The notes: generated by a model not told the origin, from the letters alone. DNA of 32,940 nucleotides from Syntrophomonadaceae bacterium (GCA_003556225.1 PWRN01000089.1:1-32940), one strand, 5' to 3'; numbered from the stretch's first letter, positions 8,097 to 17,412 are shown. Made by a program: numbers and translations.

Positions 8097-8762
8097 ATGA
8101 GGGAGGAAAAGATTGAGGCGAAGGATCTCAGCCGTTTGAATATCGGCGTGCTGGGCATACAAGGAGCCGTCACAGAACATATGCAGGCCGTGGCGTCTAG
8201 TGGCGCCAGACCTTACTTTGTTCGCAACCCCTCCGTGCTGGAAGGGTTGGACGGATTAATCATCCCCGGTGGAGAAAGCACCACGATTGGCCGGCTAATC
8301 CGTCGCTATGGATATGACCAGGGGATCTTCCATTTGGCCGAGAGGGGACGGCCCATTTGGGGCACCTGCGCCGGAATGGTTTTACTGGCACAGGAAGTAG
8401 AACACCAGGCACCGCTGTTGGGGCTGATGGACATCACGGTGCGACGCAACGCCTTCGGGAGACAGCGGGAGAGCTTTGAAGCCCCCCTGGATGTGCAGGC
8501 ATTGGGCCCGGAACCTTTCAACGGCGTGTTTATCCGGGCCCCGATTATCCTGTCTGTCGGGGATGGCGTCGAGGTGCTGTCCCGCTTCCAGGGACAGATC
8601 GTCGCCGCTCGCCAGGGGCATTACCTGGCCACATCTTTTCACCCTGAATTAACCGGGGATTTGCGCTTCCACCGGCTTTTTTTGCAGGCGGCCCTGGAAA
8701 CCACCTCCAAGATCAAGGCGGTTTCCTCCGGTTCCACCCCGGGGCATTCGTCTTCCCTGTAA
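8097..8762 (+). CDS. pdxT: Pyridoxal 5'-phosphate synthase, PdxT glutaminase subunit
   Basis: Class I-type glutamine amidotransferase that supplies ammonia to PdxS. Family blocks are IGVLGIQGAVTEHMQAV, GLIIPGGESTTIGRL (oxyanion region), the nucleophile in WGTCAGMVLLA, FEAPLDV, FIRAPIIL and the His-Glu pair in ATSFHPELTGD. About 190 core residues with a longer Ser/Thr-rich C-terminus. The start is uncertain: ATG 8097 has only a weak ribosome site and adds 13 residues, whereas TTG 8136, preceded by AAGGA at 8121-8125, begins exactly where the family usually begins. The outer limit is reported here. A strong terminator follows. Confidence 0.94.
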   Translation: MREEKIEAKDLSRLNIGVLGIQGAVTEHMQAVASSGARPYFVRNPSVLEGLDGLIIPGGESTTIGRLIRRYGYDQGIFHLAERGRPIWGTCAGMVLLAQEVEHQAPLLGLMDITVRRNAFGRQRESFEAPLDVQALGPEPFNGVFIRAPIILSVGDGVEVLSRFQGQIVAARQGHYLATSFHPELTGDLRFHRLFLQAALETTSKIKAVSSGSTPGHSSSL

Positions 8763-8796
8763 GCACTGGAAAAAATCTGCAGGTTTCTCCAAGGCA

Positions 8797-8824
8797 GAAG
8801 AAAGGGATATCCCTTTCTTTTTTG
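8797..8824 (+). terminator. Rho-independent terminator after pdxT
   Basis: The 22-base palindrome with arms AAGAAAGGGAT (8799-8809) and ATCCCTTTCTT (8810-8820) runs directly into further T residues (8821-8823). It sits 35 bases after the pdxT stop and closes the pdxST transcript. As a palindrome it may also act on the opposite strand. Confidence 0.85.
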
Positions 8825-8963
8825 TTATCAGGAGGAAATGAACGCCCGGGTGAAGAATAATAAATTCATTGCCCCAAGAGGGATTTGTCTATGCGGAAAT
8901 GCCGACAGGATCTCCAGGAGTTTCCCCGGCAAATGAAACAATCAAGTCCAGGGAGGGATGGGT
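8825..8963 (+). other. Spacer between pdxT terminator and the uracil-DNA glycosylase gene
   Basis: A 32-codon open frame at 8838-8936 follows a GGAGG (8831-8835), but only two bases separate them and the peptide (MNARVKNNKFIAPRGICLCG...) matches nothing recognisable. No clear promoter pair was found. The ribosome site of the next gene, GGGAGGG, is at 8951-8957. Confidence 0.3.
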
Positions 8964-9707
8964 TTGAGTGAACAGGAAACCCTGTTTGGTTACCTGGAAC
9001 GCTTGAAAAACCGGGAAAATCATTCCACCGGGCTTTCGCCTGCTCCGGGATACGGCGCAGCCAACAACCAGAACAAGGAAAAAACCGCAAAACCCGATGA
9101 ACCCCAGGAAAATGATCCCCTGTTGCGGCAAGCTTCCGTCGTCCGCTCCCTGGAAGCATGGCGAGATCTTTGCCTGACCTGCTCTCGCTGCTCCCTGAGG
9201 GCACATGCCAGCGGGGTGGTCTTTGGTGAAGGCCATCCCCGGGCTCAACTCATGTTTATCGGTGAAGGCCCGGGGGCAGAAGAAGACCGGCAAGGACGTC
9301 CTTTCGTGGGAGCTGCCGGGCAGCTGCTGGACCGCATTATCGCATCGGCGGGACTATCCCGGAAAGATGTCTATATCGCCAACATCGTCAAATGTCGCCC
9401 ACCCAAAAACCGCGCCCCGCAGCGAGATGAAATGGAGGCTTGCTTGCCTCTGCTGGAAAAACAGATCGCCCTGATTGACCCCAAGATATTGGTTTTGCTC
9501 GGTGCCGTGGCGACCAAGGCCCTTCTTGATCCTTCCCTGGCCATCACCCGTGCCCGGGGAAGCTGGTACCAGTGGAGAGGTCACCAGGTTATGCCGACCT
9601 TTCACCCGGCGGCCCTGCTGCGGGATCCGGGAAAGAAAAAGCCCGTGTGGGAAGATATCCAGGCCGTGATGGCCCGGCAGAAAGAACTTGGCGCAAAGGA
9701 GCCTTAG
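8964..9707 (+). CDS. Type-4 (family 4, Fe-S) uracil-DNA glycosylase
   Basis: Removes uracil from DNA as the first step of base excision repair. About 247 residues, of which the first ~60 are a variable low-complexity extension ([17 protein letters not shown]). The catalytic domain has LTCSRCSLR with the first two cluster cysteines (73 and 76), [19 protein letters not shown] (the family motif with active-site Glu/Asp), [25 protein letters not shown] and [11 protein letters not shown] (remaining two cysteines), and [13 protein letters not shown] 8964 is preferred to ATG 8958 because GGGAGGG (8951-8957) lies 6 bases before the TTG and directly abuts the ATG. The response regulator starts 4 bases after its stop, so the two are probably cotranscribed. 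Confidence 0.92.
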   Translation: MSEQETLFGYLERLKNRENHSTGLSPAPGYGAANNQNKEKTAKPDEPQENDPLLRQASVVRSLEAWRDLCLTCSRCSLRAHASGVVFGEGHPRAQLMFIGEGPGAEEDRQGRPFVGAAGQLLDRIIASAGLSRKDVYIANIVKCRPPKNRAPQRDEMEACLPLLEKQIALIDPKILVLLGAVATKALLDPSLAITRARGSWYQWRGHQVMPTFHPAALLRDPGKKKPVWEDIQAVMARQKELGAKEP

Positions 9708-9711
9708 TCCC

Positions 9712-10398
9712 ATGACGAAGAAAATTCTCCTGGTGGAGGACGAAAAAACGCTGGTGCGGGCCCTGGTCTTTAACCTGGAAAAAGAGGGGTTTGAGGTTGA
9801 CGCGGCCTACGACGGAGAAGAGGCCCTGGAAAAAATTGAACGTGAAGAACCCGATCTGATTGTGCTGGACCTCATGCTGCCCAAGTTGGACGGCTACGAG
9901 GTTTGCAGGACTGTGCGTAAAACCTCCGAGGTTCCCATTATAATGCTCACCGCCCGGGATGAAGACATCGATAAGATCCTCGGCCTGGAGCTGGGGGCTG
10001 ACGATTATATTACCAAGCCTTTTAACGCACGGGAACTGCTGGCTCGCATCAGGGCTATTTTTCGCCGTACGGCCCAACATGAGGCCCTGGCGAAAAAGGT
10101 CATTCGCATGGGCAGCCTGGAAGTAGACCTGGTCAAGCACAAGGTTGCCTTAAAAGGACGGGAGATCCCCCTGACTTCCCGTGAGTATGCCCTGCTGAGC
10201 TTTTTGGTTTCCAACGCCGGCCGCGTTTTTACGCGGGGGCAGCTCCTGGAGCAGGTTTGGGGCTTCGATTATTGCGGCGATGCCCGCACCGTGGATGTGC
10301 ATATCCGGCACCTGAGGGAAAAGCTGGAAGAAAACCCGGCTGATCCCCGGATGATCCTGACCGTTTGGGGAACAGGGTATAAATTTAGAGAGGGTTAG
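9712..10398 (+). CDS. OmpR/PhoB-family response regulator
   Basis: Two-component DNA-binding regulator, 228 residues. The receiver domain (1-~120) shows the acidic pocket ED at 9-10, phospho-acceptor Asp53 in VLDLMLPKLDGYEV, switch Thr80 in MLTARDED and Lys102 in DDYITKPF. The winged-helix domain follows, with LTSREYALLSFLVSNAGRVF, RTVDVHIRHLREKL and the end VWGTGYKF. ATG 9712 follows AAAGGAG (9695-9701) by about 11 bases. The kinase gene starts at the next base after its stop. Sequence resembles the PhoP/YycF/ResD/MtrA group; the target genes cannot be read from this window. Confidence 0.95.
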   Translation: MTKKILLVEDEKTLVRALVFNLEKEGFEVDAAYDGEEALEKIEREEPDLIVLDLMLPKLDGYEVCRTVRKTSEVPIIMLTARDEDIDKILGLELGADDYITKPFNARELLARIRAIFRRTAQHEALAKKVIRMGSLEVDLVKHKVALKGREIPLTSREYALLSFLVSNAGRVFTRGQLLEQVWGFDYCGDARTVDVHIRHLREKLEENPADPRMILTVWGTGYKFREG

Positions 10399-11862
10399 AT
10401 GCCGTCGATGTTAAAAAGCATTCGCGTCCGGATAGCCCTGCTGTTCCTGCTGCTGCTGCTGGCGGTCATGTTTGTCACGGGTTTTTTCCTGCTGAACACG
10501 TTAGAAAATTACCACATTTCCTTGGAAAAGGAAAAGTTGGAACAAACGGGCCTGTTGGCTGCTGAATTCATGGCCCCTTTTCTGCGCGAGGAGGTCGATC
10601 CGGTCTTGCTCAGCAGTGTGGCTGAGAGTTTTAGCCGCCAGTTCAATGCCCGGGTGATCGTGGTGGATCCTCGCCAGATGGTGCTGGGGGATTCCGTGCG
10701 CATCGGGGGAATGCTGGGCACGGGGCTGGACCGCCGGGAAGTAGAGATGGCCCTGGAGGGAAGTATCGGGCAGAATGTGCAGTTCAGCGAGCTGTCCGAC
10801 CAGTGGGTCTTGCAGGTAGCCGTGCCCATCCAGGCTGACGATAACGACCGGATCCTGGGCGCGACTTTTCTTTCCGCCTCCCTCACACCGGTGTTCGAGA
10901 CGATTGCAGCGGTGCAGCGCTTTTTAATTGCTTCCACCCTGGTTTCCATGGTCTTGGCCGCAGGTCTGGCCATCGTGATTTCACATCATTTGACTGTCCC
11001 CATCAAGGAACTGACCGATGCCGCGCGGAAGATGGCCGAAGGCAAGCTGGAGCAAAAAATTGAGATCAAGTCAAGGGACGAAATCGGACAGCTAGCCCGG
11101 CAATTCAACATCATGGCCAGCAAAGTGAACGAAATGAACCAACGGCTGACTCGCTTTGTCGCAGATGTTTCCCACGAATTACGAACACCCCTGGCTTCCA
11201 TGCTGATCGGCATTCAATCCCTCCAAAATTACGAAATGGAACCCCAACAGCAAAAAGAGTTCATCGATGATATCAATATACAAACCCAGCGCATGATCTA
11301 CCTGGTGGAAGACCTCCTGGAGCTGACCCGGCACCAGGAAGTGGCGGACATCAAGGATGTAGTCCCCCTGGAGCTGGTCTTGGAAGAAGTGCTGGAAACG
11401 ACAGAGCCCCGGGTGCAGCGCAAGGGGCTCACCCTCTTCCGGGAGGTGGAGGAGGAACTTCCCTGCCTGGAAATCTCTGGCGAAGGACTTAAGCGGGTGC
11501 TTTTCAACCTGCTGGACAACGCCATTAAATTCACCTCAACCGGGGGTTGGCTCAAAGTGAAAACGCAAACGACCTCCCACCAGGTCAGCATTAGCGTGGA
11601 GGATACGGGCTGCGGGATCCCCCAGGATGCTCTTCCTTATATCTTCGAACGGTTCTACCGGGTGGATCAAGCCCGGGCCCGCGAAATGGGAGGATCAGGA
11701 CTGGGCTTATCCATCTGCAAGGAGATCGTGGAGCTGTACGGGGGCAGTATCACGGTAGCCAGCCAGGAAAACAAAGGAAGCGTGTTTACCATAACCTTCC
11801 CTGTCTCTCCCTCCATACAACCGGGCTATCAAGCAGAGGGCGGTTCAGAAGTTGTTATTTAA
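10399..11862 (+). CDS. Membrane sensor histidine kinase (HAMP-HisKA-HATPase)
   Basis: Partner kinase of the preceding regulator, 487 residues. Transmembrane helix 1 is at ~10-32, an extracytoplasmic sensor domain at ~33-170, helix 2 at ~174-196, then HAMP (~198-250). The HisKA motif FVADVSHELRTPLA carries phospho-His259. The ATPase domain has the N box NLLDNAIKFTSTGG, G1 VEDTGCGIP and G2 GGSGLGLSICKEIVELYGG. It lacks an obvious PAS domain, unlike WalK or PhoR. The ATG abuts the regulator stop, so translation is coupled. The signal sensed is unknown; the lipoprotein encoded next door is a candidate partner. Confidence 0.95.
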   Translation: MPSMLKSIRVRIALLFLLLLLAVMFVTGFFLLNTLENYHISLEKEKLEQTGLLAAEFMAPFLREEVDPVLLSSVAESFSRQFNARVIVVDPRQMVLGDSVRIGGMLGTGLDRREVEMALEGSIGQNVQFSELSDQWVLQVAVPIQADDNDRILGATFLSASLTPVFETIAAVQRFLIASTLVSMVLAAGLAIVISHHLTVPIKELTDAARKMAEGKLEQKIEIKSRDEIGQLARQFNIMASKVNEMNQRLTRFVADVSHELRTPLASMLIGIQSLQNYEMEPQQQKEFIDDINIQTQRMIYLVEDLLELTRHQEVADIKDVVPLELVLEEVLETTEPRVQRKGLTLFREVEEELPCLEISGEGLKRVLFNLLDNAIKFTSTGGWLKVKTQTTSHQVSISVEDTGCGIPQDALPYIFERFYRVDQARAREMGGSGLGLSICKEIVELYGGSITVASQENKGSVFTITFPVSPSIQPGYQAEGGSEVVI

Positions 11863-11960
11863 AATTAATGAAATGGTAACCTCGGCGTAATATTTTTTTC
11901 CTATGATCAAGCGTGATGGAGGTTGTGGCATATCGACCCGTTGTGCAAAGGAGTGAACTG

Positions 11961-14081
11961 ATGAAACTGCCACGCAGCAATGGTTACCCCAGGTTTGGTT
12001 TGTTCGGGTTGGCTCAACCCCGAAGGTTATGCCTACGGGTCATCACGGTTTTCCTGGCCGTGCTGCTACTGTTCAGCGGAGCATGTGCCCCGGGAGGGGA
12101 ATACACCCGGCAAGGGAGCCCCGTGGAACCCCTGGTGGCAGGCCAGGATGAACCGTCTCCCGAGGGAGACCTGGTGGTGCGCGGTCGTTTTGCCGTGGTA
12201 AACCCCGAGATGACGGTTTATGCCCTGGATATTTCCAACGATGGGCGGAGGATTCTTTTCAGTGCCGACACGTCTACCGTCAGCATGATCGATGACCAGG
12301 GGCGCCTGCAGTGGGAAATCTCCCTGGAAAACGATCCAATCAGTGCCGCGCTCTCCAGGGACGGTCGCTTTGCTGCCGTGGGCACCGATGCGGGAGAGCT
12401 CCTTTTTCTTCGCCCGGATGGAAGAGAGCAGTGGCGAACTACCGTGGATGGCACCATAAAAAAGTTGGCCCTGGCCCCGGGAGGAGAAAGCCTGGCGGTT
12501 TACATGAAAGATGAAAATGATCGGCACGTGCTGGCCTTTTTCCATGCCTGGGGCGGCAAGCTCTACGAATTGGAGACCGCGGTGGTGAAGGAAATCATGT
12601 TCTTGCCCCGGGGGGACTTCGCCTACCTGGGGCAGCAGGATGACAAGTCGATGCTGTTCGTGTATAAAGACGGTCAACCCCTCTGGGAAGAAGAGGTTTC
12701 CCTGGCAAATATTTCCGCAAATGGTCGCTACATGGCTACGGCTTCCAACGGGGAACTGCAGTTTAAAGAACTGGCCGGGGAATCGTCGCCCCAGGTTCTC
12801 TGGAGCAAAAAGCTGGAGCTGGAGCCCAGCTGGATTCGCCTCACAGAAATGGGGGGGCACGTCATTGTCTACAGTGGTTTTTCAGGGAGCGAAAGCAACT
12901 TGTTTGTTTATGATCGCTCCGGCAATTTGGCCTGGGACAAGCGGATTCCCAGCGGCTCCCTGGTAGAGGTCTCCCGCTTCGGGGAACGAATTGTCGCGAC
13001 TTCCTGGCAGGAATACAGCGAGGATTTCAGCAAACTGCTGGTTCTGGATATCCAAGGCAACACCCTGCAGAGCGTGGAAATGGCCAGCCGCATCGAAAAG
13101 CTGGCTCTCTCCGGTGACGGCAAGGTGCTGGGCTTGGCCAGCAGCGATGGGGATATTTTCATATTTGAGCTGCCTGTCCAGGGCAGCTATCCCCTGGAGA
13201 CAGCCGCTTACGACGAGCACAACGGGGTCCCCTACAAACCGGTTGCCCGGGAGCGCCCCGAAGGGGAAACCTATGTTACCCTCTTCTTCTATGATCAAAA
13301 TGCCATGCACCTTATTCCCGTGAACCGGCCGGTCAAAAACGTCGACTCGTTGTTAAAAATGGCCATTGACGAATTAATCAAGGGTCCCCGCCGGGGAAGC
13401 AGCCTGTCCCGCACCATACCCAAGGACGCCATCATCGAGGTGACCCGGGAGGAGGACTTGGTTTATATCGATTTGCCCGAAGATCTGAACAAGGCCTACG
13501 GTTCGGTCCAGGCCACGGGGATTATTCATTCCCTGGTTTACACGGCCTCGCAGTTTTCTTACGTACGAGGCATCCAGTTTTTAATTGAAGGCGAAAAGGC
13601 CAGCTATTTTGGAACCGAGGGGTTGTTTATTGATGAAGTAATTCCCCCGCAAAGGCTTGGTGCGGGCCAGAATGTGATCTATATACCTTACCGCTCGGCA
13701 GATCGCTATTACCTGCTGCCCCGGGAATCCCTGAAACTGGGTGAAAGGAGCAGCTTGCCCCAGGACCTGGTTTATGCCATCCTCAAGGAAAGCGAGCGCT
13801 TCTTGCCGATCAGTCCCCGGTTAATCGATGCCAAGGTCTTTCCCGGTGAGATCATCCTGGACTGGGATGCTTCCTTCCAGGAGCTCTTTCCCCCCGAGGG
13901 AGACCCGGAAGAGAAGGCCCTGGCCCACCTCTTCATCGATTCCCTCGTCTTGACCTTGACCAGCCGTTTTGCGCCCGGCAAGCTGGTTTTTAAAGTCGAA
14001 GGCAAGCCGTGGAGCCCCCCGGAGGGATATCCCTCCCCGGAGCAGGAGCTGTCTTCTCCGTACTTCATTAACCCCGAATAA
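11961..14081 (+). CDS. Large lipoprotein with propeller-like repeats and GerMN domains
   Basis: 706 residues. A basic N-terminus and hydrophobic stretch VITVFLAVLLLFSGAC end at a lipobox-type Cys42, so it is probably a lipoprotein on the outer face of the membrane. Residues ~60-420 contain repeated blades such as FAVVNPEMTVYALDISNDGR, ISAALSRDGRFAAVGT and LALSGDGKVLGLASSDG, as in WD40/PQQ-like propellers. From ~438 a GerMN domain is seen (MAIDELIKGPRRGSSL, VYIDLPEDLNKAYGS), and ~570-690 looks like a second, weaker copy. ATG 11961 is preferred because AAAGGAG (11947-11953) is 7 bases upstream; an in-frame ATG at 11913 is less likely. Its position after a regulator-kinase pair recalls LpqB after MtrAB, but with the domain order reversed. 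Confidence 0.85.
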   Translation: MKLPRSNGYPRFGLFGLAQPRRLCLRVITVFLAVLLLFSGACAPGGEYTRQGSPVEPLVAGQDEPSPEGDLVVRGRFAVVNPEMTVYALDISNDGRRILFSADTSTVSMIDDQGRLQWEISLENDPISAALSRDGRFAAVGTDAGELLFLRPDGREQWRTTVDGTIKKLALAPGGESLAVYMKDENDRHVLAFFHAWGGKLYELETAVVKEIMFLPRGDFAYLGQQDDKSMLFVYKDGQPLWEEEVSLANISANGRYMATASNGELQFKELAGESSPQVLWSKKLELEPSWIRLTEMGGHVIVYSGFSGSESNLFVYDRSGNLAWDKRIPSGSLVEVSRFGERIVATSWQEYSEDFSKLLVLDIQGNTLQSVEMASRIEKLALSGDGKVLGLASSDGDIFIFELPVQGSYPLETAAYDEHNGVPYKPVARERPEGETYVTLFFYDQNAMHLIPVNRPVKNVDSLLKMAIDELIKGPRRGSSLSRTIPKDAIIEVTREEDLVYIDLPEDLNKAYGSVQATGIIHSLVYTASQFSYVRGIQFLIEGEKASYFGTEGLFIDEVIPPQRLGAGQNVIYIPYRSADRYYLLPRESLKLGERSSLPQDLVYAILKESERFLPISPRLIDAKVFPGEIILDWDASFQELFPPEGDPEEKALAHLFIDSLVLTLTSRFAPGKLVFKVEGKPWSPPEGYPSPEQELSSPYFINPE

Positions 14082-14099
14082 TCTCCGCAACATTTTCGA

Positions 14100-14115
14100 C
14101 CTTATGATCATAAGG
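14100..14115. repeat. 16-bp perfect palindrome, operator-like
   Basis: CCTTATGATCATAAGG reads the same on both strands. It lies 18 bases after the GerMN lipoprotein gene and about 110 bases upstream of the candidate argS promoter. With no T-run and no loop it resembles a dimeric regulator site more than a terminator. The binding protein is unknown. Confidence 0.4.
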
Positions 14116-14223
14116 CTGCTGCTGGCTTGTTCAGTACGGTGTTTTTGGTCCCCCTGCTCTCTGCCTCTCTACCCGGAACAGCGCACTTTTTATCCCCTTT
14201 CCCTGGACATCCGGCCCTTTCGG

Positions 14224-14252
14224 TTGTTTTTTGTCTCTGCTTGCGTTACAAT
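14224..14252 (+). promoter_or_regulatory. Candidate promoter for argS
   Basis: TTGTTT (14224-14229) and TACAAT (14247-14252) with 17 bases between. The -10 box matches 5/6, the -35 only 3/6. The predicted start near 14259 leaves a ~70-base leader that includes the stem GCAGCCCC (14272-14279) / GGGGTTGC (14286-14293). Confidence 0.4.
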
Positions 14253-14327
14253 AATAAGCAGGTTTAACACAGCAGCCCCGAGCCTGGGGTTGCGTGCCGC
14301 GTTACCTGATCGCTGAAGTCGAGGAAC

Positions 14328-16040
14328 GTGATCCCTTTGCTGGAGTTTAAAGCACAGATCTGCAGCATCTTGTCTCAATTAACATCCCTGCCCGGGGACG
14401 AGGTGGAGACCCTGTTGGAAATTCCCCCGGAAGCGGAGCTGGGAGAATATGCGTTTCCCTGTTTTGTTTTGGCCCGGCAGATGAAAAAAGCGCCGCCGGA
14501 GATCGCCCGGGAGCTGGCTTCCCGCATCACGCCAACAGCATTGCTGGAGAAAGCTCACCCCGTAGGTCCTTACTTGAATTTTCATATCCGGCGCTCCGGG
14601 CTGATCCGGGGGTTGCTGCCGGCGATCCTGGAAGGCCGGGGAACAGAACGCGCGGCCCAGGAAGGCCGGGGGAAAACCGTCGTCATTGATTTTTCCGCCC
14701 CCAACATTGCCAAACCGTTCGGCGTGGGACACCTGCGTTCCACGGTGATCGGCCATGCCCTTTACCGCATTTACCAGGAACTGGGCTACCAGGCGGTAGG
14801 GATCAACCACCTGGGGGACTGGGGCACCCAGTTCGGCAAGTTGATTGTTGCCTTCAGGCGCTGGGGGGAGAACGAGCGGCTGCAGGAAGACCCCGTGCAG
14901 TACCTCTACCATCTCTATGTTCGTTTTCACCAGGAGGCCGCAGGGGATGAAGCCCTGGAAGAGGAAGCCAGGCAGTGGTTCTTGAGCCTGGAAAAAGACC
15001 ACCCGGAAGCCCTGGCTCTCTGGGAGCGTTTCCGCCAGCTGAGCCTGCAGGAGTTCAAACGGATCTACGCTTACCTGGGCATCGAGTTCGATCAATACCA
15101 GGGCGAGAGCTTTTATAATACCATGCTGGAGCAGACACTGCAGCTGGCCCGGGAAAAAGGTTTGGCTAAAGAGAGCCAGGGAGCCCTGGTGGCCGACCTG
15201 GAACCCCACGGCCTCCCACCGTGTTTGCTGCAAAAAAAAGACGGAGCAACCCTTTATATCACCCGCGACCTGGCGGCAGCCATCTACCGCCAGCAACAGT
15301 ACCGTTTCGACAAGTTACTCTACGTGGTCGGTGCGGAACAGACGCTGCACTTTCGCCAGCTGTTCAAGATGCTGGAACTGATGGATTTCGCCTGGGCGAA
15401 AAATTGTGTTCACGTTCCCTTTGGCCTGATCCATTTCAAGGATGGGCGCATGTCCACCCGCCAGGGCAAGGTGATTTTCCTGGAAGACGTGATCCAGCGG
15501 GCCGTGGAGCTGGCACAGCGTATTATCGAGGAAAAAAATCCGGGCTTGCAGGAGAAAGAGAAAGCCGCCCGCATGGTCGGCTTGGGCGCGGTAATCTTCG
15601 GGGACCTGGTCAACGATCGGGTCAAGGATATCGAATTTGACTGGGACAAGGTCCTGGATTTTTCCGGGGAAACCGCGCCCTACATCCAGTATTCCCATGC
15701 GCGAATCTGCAGCATCTTGAGGAAGGTTTCCCGGGGGGCCGCCCCGGAGCAGGCCGCGGAGCTGGGGCTCCTAACGGCTCCCGAGGAGGAGCAGCTTGTC
15801 CTGACCCTGGCCCGCTTCGAAGAGCAGATCATGCGCGCGGCAGCAGATTACAGGCCCTCTTATCTGGCCCATTACCTGGTTAACCTGGCGCGGGATTTTA
15901 ACCGCTTCTATCACAGCTGTCCCGTGTTGACGGCCGAGGAGAACATCATGGAAGCTCGCCTGGTCTTGATCGATGCCGTCCGGGTTACCCTGGCCCACGG
16001 CCTGGAGCTGCTGGGGATCGAAGCGCCCGAAAAAATGTAG
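14328..16040 (+). CDS. argS: Arginyl-tRNA synthetase
   Basis: Class Ia synthetase that charges tRNA-Arg. 570 residues. The N-terminal additive domain (1-~95) is followed by the catalytic core SAPNIAKPFGVGHLRSTVIG, where the HIGH element is GVGH (132-135), and NHLGDWGTQFGKLI. GRMSTRQGKVIFLEDV takes the place of KMSKS, as is usual in ArgRS enzymes that lack the canonical lysine. The C-terminal DALR anticodon-binding domain includes YIQYSHARICSILRK and HYLVNLARDFNRFYHSCPVL. The GTG start at 14328 has GAGGAA just upstream, rather close; TTG 14337 is an alternative. serS follows after 80 bases. Confidence 0.95.
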   Translation: MIPLLEFKAQICSILSQLTSLPGDEVETLLEIPPEAELGEYAFPCFVLARQMKKAPPEIARELASRITPTALLEKAHPVGPYLNFHIRRSGLIRGLLPAILEGRGTERAAQEGRGKTVVIDFSAPNIAKPFGVGHLRSTVIGHALYRIYQELGYQAVGINHLGDWGTQFGKLIVAFRRWGENERLQEDPVQYLYHLYVRFHQEAAGDEALEEEARQWFLSLEKDHPEALALWERFRQLSLQEFKRIYAYLGIEFDQYQGESFYNTMLEQTLQLAREKGLAKESQGALVADLEPHGLPPCLLQKKDGATLYITRDLAAAIYRQQQYRFDKLLYVVGAEQTLHFRQLFKMLELMDFAWAKNCVHVPFGLIHFKDGRMSTRQGKVIFLEDVIQRAVELAQRIIEEKNPGLQEKEKAARMVGLGAVIFGDLVNDRVKDIEFDWDKVLDFSGETAPYIQYSHARICSILRKVSRGAAPEQAAELGLLTAPEEEQLVLTLARFEEQIMRAAADYRPSYLAHYLVNLARDFNRFYHSCPVLTAEENIMEARLVLIDAVRVTLAHGLELLGIEAPEKM

Positions 16041-16120
16041 CCGGGCTCCCTCGGCAACCCTGATCACAGAACGGCCGCAGGATTCCAGGGAGAAAGAAAG
16101 AGAAAAGGAGGCTGTTACGG

Positions 16121-17404
16121 ATGCTGGACATGCGATTTGTGCGGGATAACCCCGAGGAGGTGCGCCAGGCCCTGCAAAACAAGGGCGAGGAAGCGGCCCT
16201 GGATGATTTTTTAGAGCTGGACGCCCGCCGTCGAGGACGCCTGCAAGAGGTGGAGTCGCAGAAAAACCGTCGCAACACCGTTTCCAAGGAGATCGGTCGC
16301 TTGAAAAAAGAAGGCCAGGATGCCGCAGCCTTTTTGGAAGAAATGCGCCAGGTCGGCGAGCAAATCAAGGTCATGGATGAAGAGCTGAAGGCCATGGAAA
16401 CGCGCATGGAGGAGATCCTGCTGCACATCCCCAACATTCCCGATGCCGGGGTTCCCGTGGGAAGCACGGAAGAGGACAACGTGGAGGTGCGCGCCTGGGG
16501 GACGCCCCCTGCCTTTGCGTTCGAACCCCGGGCCCACTGGGACCTGGGGGAAGGGCTGGGCCTCCTGGATTTCCCCCGCGCCAGCAAAATGTCCGGCTCG
16601 CGGTTCGCCCTCTACAAGGGCGATGGGGCGCGGTTGGAGCGAGCCTTGATCAACTTCATGCTGGACCTGCACACCGCGGAGCACGGCTACCGGGAGGTAT
16701 TTCCGCCCTTCCTGGTGCACGGGCCGAGCATGGTCGGCACCGGCCAGTTGCCTAAGTTTTCCGACGATGCCTTTCATATTTCCGGAACGGATCTCTGGTT
16801 GATCCCGACCGCCGAAGTTCCCGTGACCAACATGCACCGGGAGGAGATCCTGGAGCCCGGCCAGCTGCCGCTCTATTATGTCGCGTACAGCGCCTGCTTT
16901 CGGGCTGAAGCCGGCGCCCACGGCCGGGATACCCGCGGGTTGATCCGGCAGCACCAGTTCAACAAGGTGGAACTGGTCAAATTCGCTGCCCCGGAACAAT
17001 CAGATGAGGAACTGGAAAAACTGGTCGCCGATGCTGAAAAAGTGCTGCAGCTCCTGGGTATTCCTTACCGCGTCATGCTGATGTGCACCGGGGACCTGGG
17101 CTTTGCGGCAGCCAAAAAGTACGACCTGGAAATCTGGCTGCCCGCCTACCAGGCTTACCGCGAAGTGTCTTCCTGCAGCAACTTTCGAGACTTTCAGGCC
17201 CGCCGGGCGGGGATCCGCTATCGCCCCGCGCCGGGCGCCAAAGCCGAGTTCGTGCACACCCTAAACGGTTCCGGCGTTGCCGTAGGCCGCACCCTGGCGG
17301 CCATCTTGGAAAACTACCAGCAGCCCGATGGAAACGTGGTCATTCCGGAAGCGCTGCGTCCTTACTTTCCCCCGGGACAGGGCAGCCTGCTGCGCAGGTT
17401 TTAG
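16121..17404 (+). CDS. serS: Seryl-tRNA synthetase
   Basis: Class IIa synthetase that charges tRNA-Ser (and tRNA-Sec where present). 427 residues, normal length. The N-terminal coiled-coil arm (about 25-105, rich in Glu/Lys/Arg) binds the tRNA variable arm. The core shows motif 1 around [20 protein letters not shown], the TAEVPVT serine loop, motif 2 [33 protein letters not shown] and motif 3 [23 protein letters not shown] 16121 follows GGAGG (16107-16111) by 9 bases. A small hairpin with T-runs overlaps its stop. Confidence 0.96.
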   Translation: MLDMRFVRDNPEEVRQALQNKGEEAALDDFLELDARRRGRLQEVESQKNRRNTVSKEIGRLKKEGQDAAAFLEEMRQVGEQIKVMDEELKAMETRMEEILLHIPNIPDAGVPVGSTEEDNVEVRAWGTPPAFAFEPRAHWDLGEGLGLLDFPRASKMSGSRFALYKGDGARLERALINFMLDLHTAEHGYREVFPPFLVHGPSMVGTGQLPKFSDDAFHISGTDLWLIPTAEVPVTNMHREEILEPGQLPLYYVAYSACFRAEAGAHGRDTRGLIRQHQFNKVELVKFAAPEQSDEELEKLVADAEKVLQLLGIPYRVMLMCTGDLGFAAAKKYDLEIWLPAYQAYREVSSCSNFRDFQARRAGIRYRPAPGAKAEFVHTLNGSGVAVGRTLAAILENYQQPDGNVVIPEALRPYFPPGQGSLLRRF

Positions 17405-17412
17405 CCTTTTTT
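17385..17412 (+). terminator. Candidate terminator overlapping the serS stop
   Basis: CCTGC (17386-17390) and GCAGG (17394-17398) pair with a 3-base loop, followed by TTTTAGCCTTTTTT. The stem is short, so efficiency is doubtful. Confidence 0.4.

Larger units (their letters stand above)
14082..14327 (+). other. 246-bp spacer before argS
   Basis: Contains a 16-bp perfect palindrome (14100-14115), a candidate promoter (14224-14252) and a GC-rich hairpin (14272-14293). An open frame starting at ATG 14104 is hydrophobic and Cys/Leu-rich and lacks a ribosome site, so it is not called. No T-box motif (AGGGTGGNACCGCG) was found despite the synthetase gene downstream. Confidence 0.5.

Noticed and set aside
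8838-8936. 32-codon frame after the pdxT terminator
   Set aside because: GGAGG is only 2 bases from the ATG and the peptide has no recognisable feature.
14104-14316. Possible 70-codon gene before argS
   Set aside because: No ribosome site, unlikely composition, and it runs through the candidate promoter and hairpin.
14260-14327. T-box leader for argS
   Set aside because: The stretch GGGTTGCGTGCCGCG only loosely resembles the T-box AGGGTGGNACCGCG, the leader is too short, and no specifier stem was found.
14721-14732. GVGH instead of HIGH in ArgRS as a defective motif
   Set aside because: The first His is variable in this branch of ArgRS (other forms such as SMGH are known) and the rest of the enzyme is intact.
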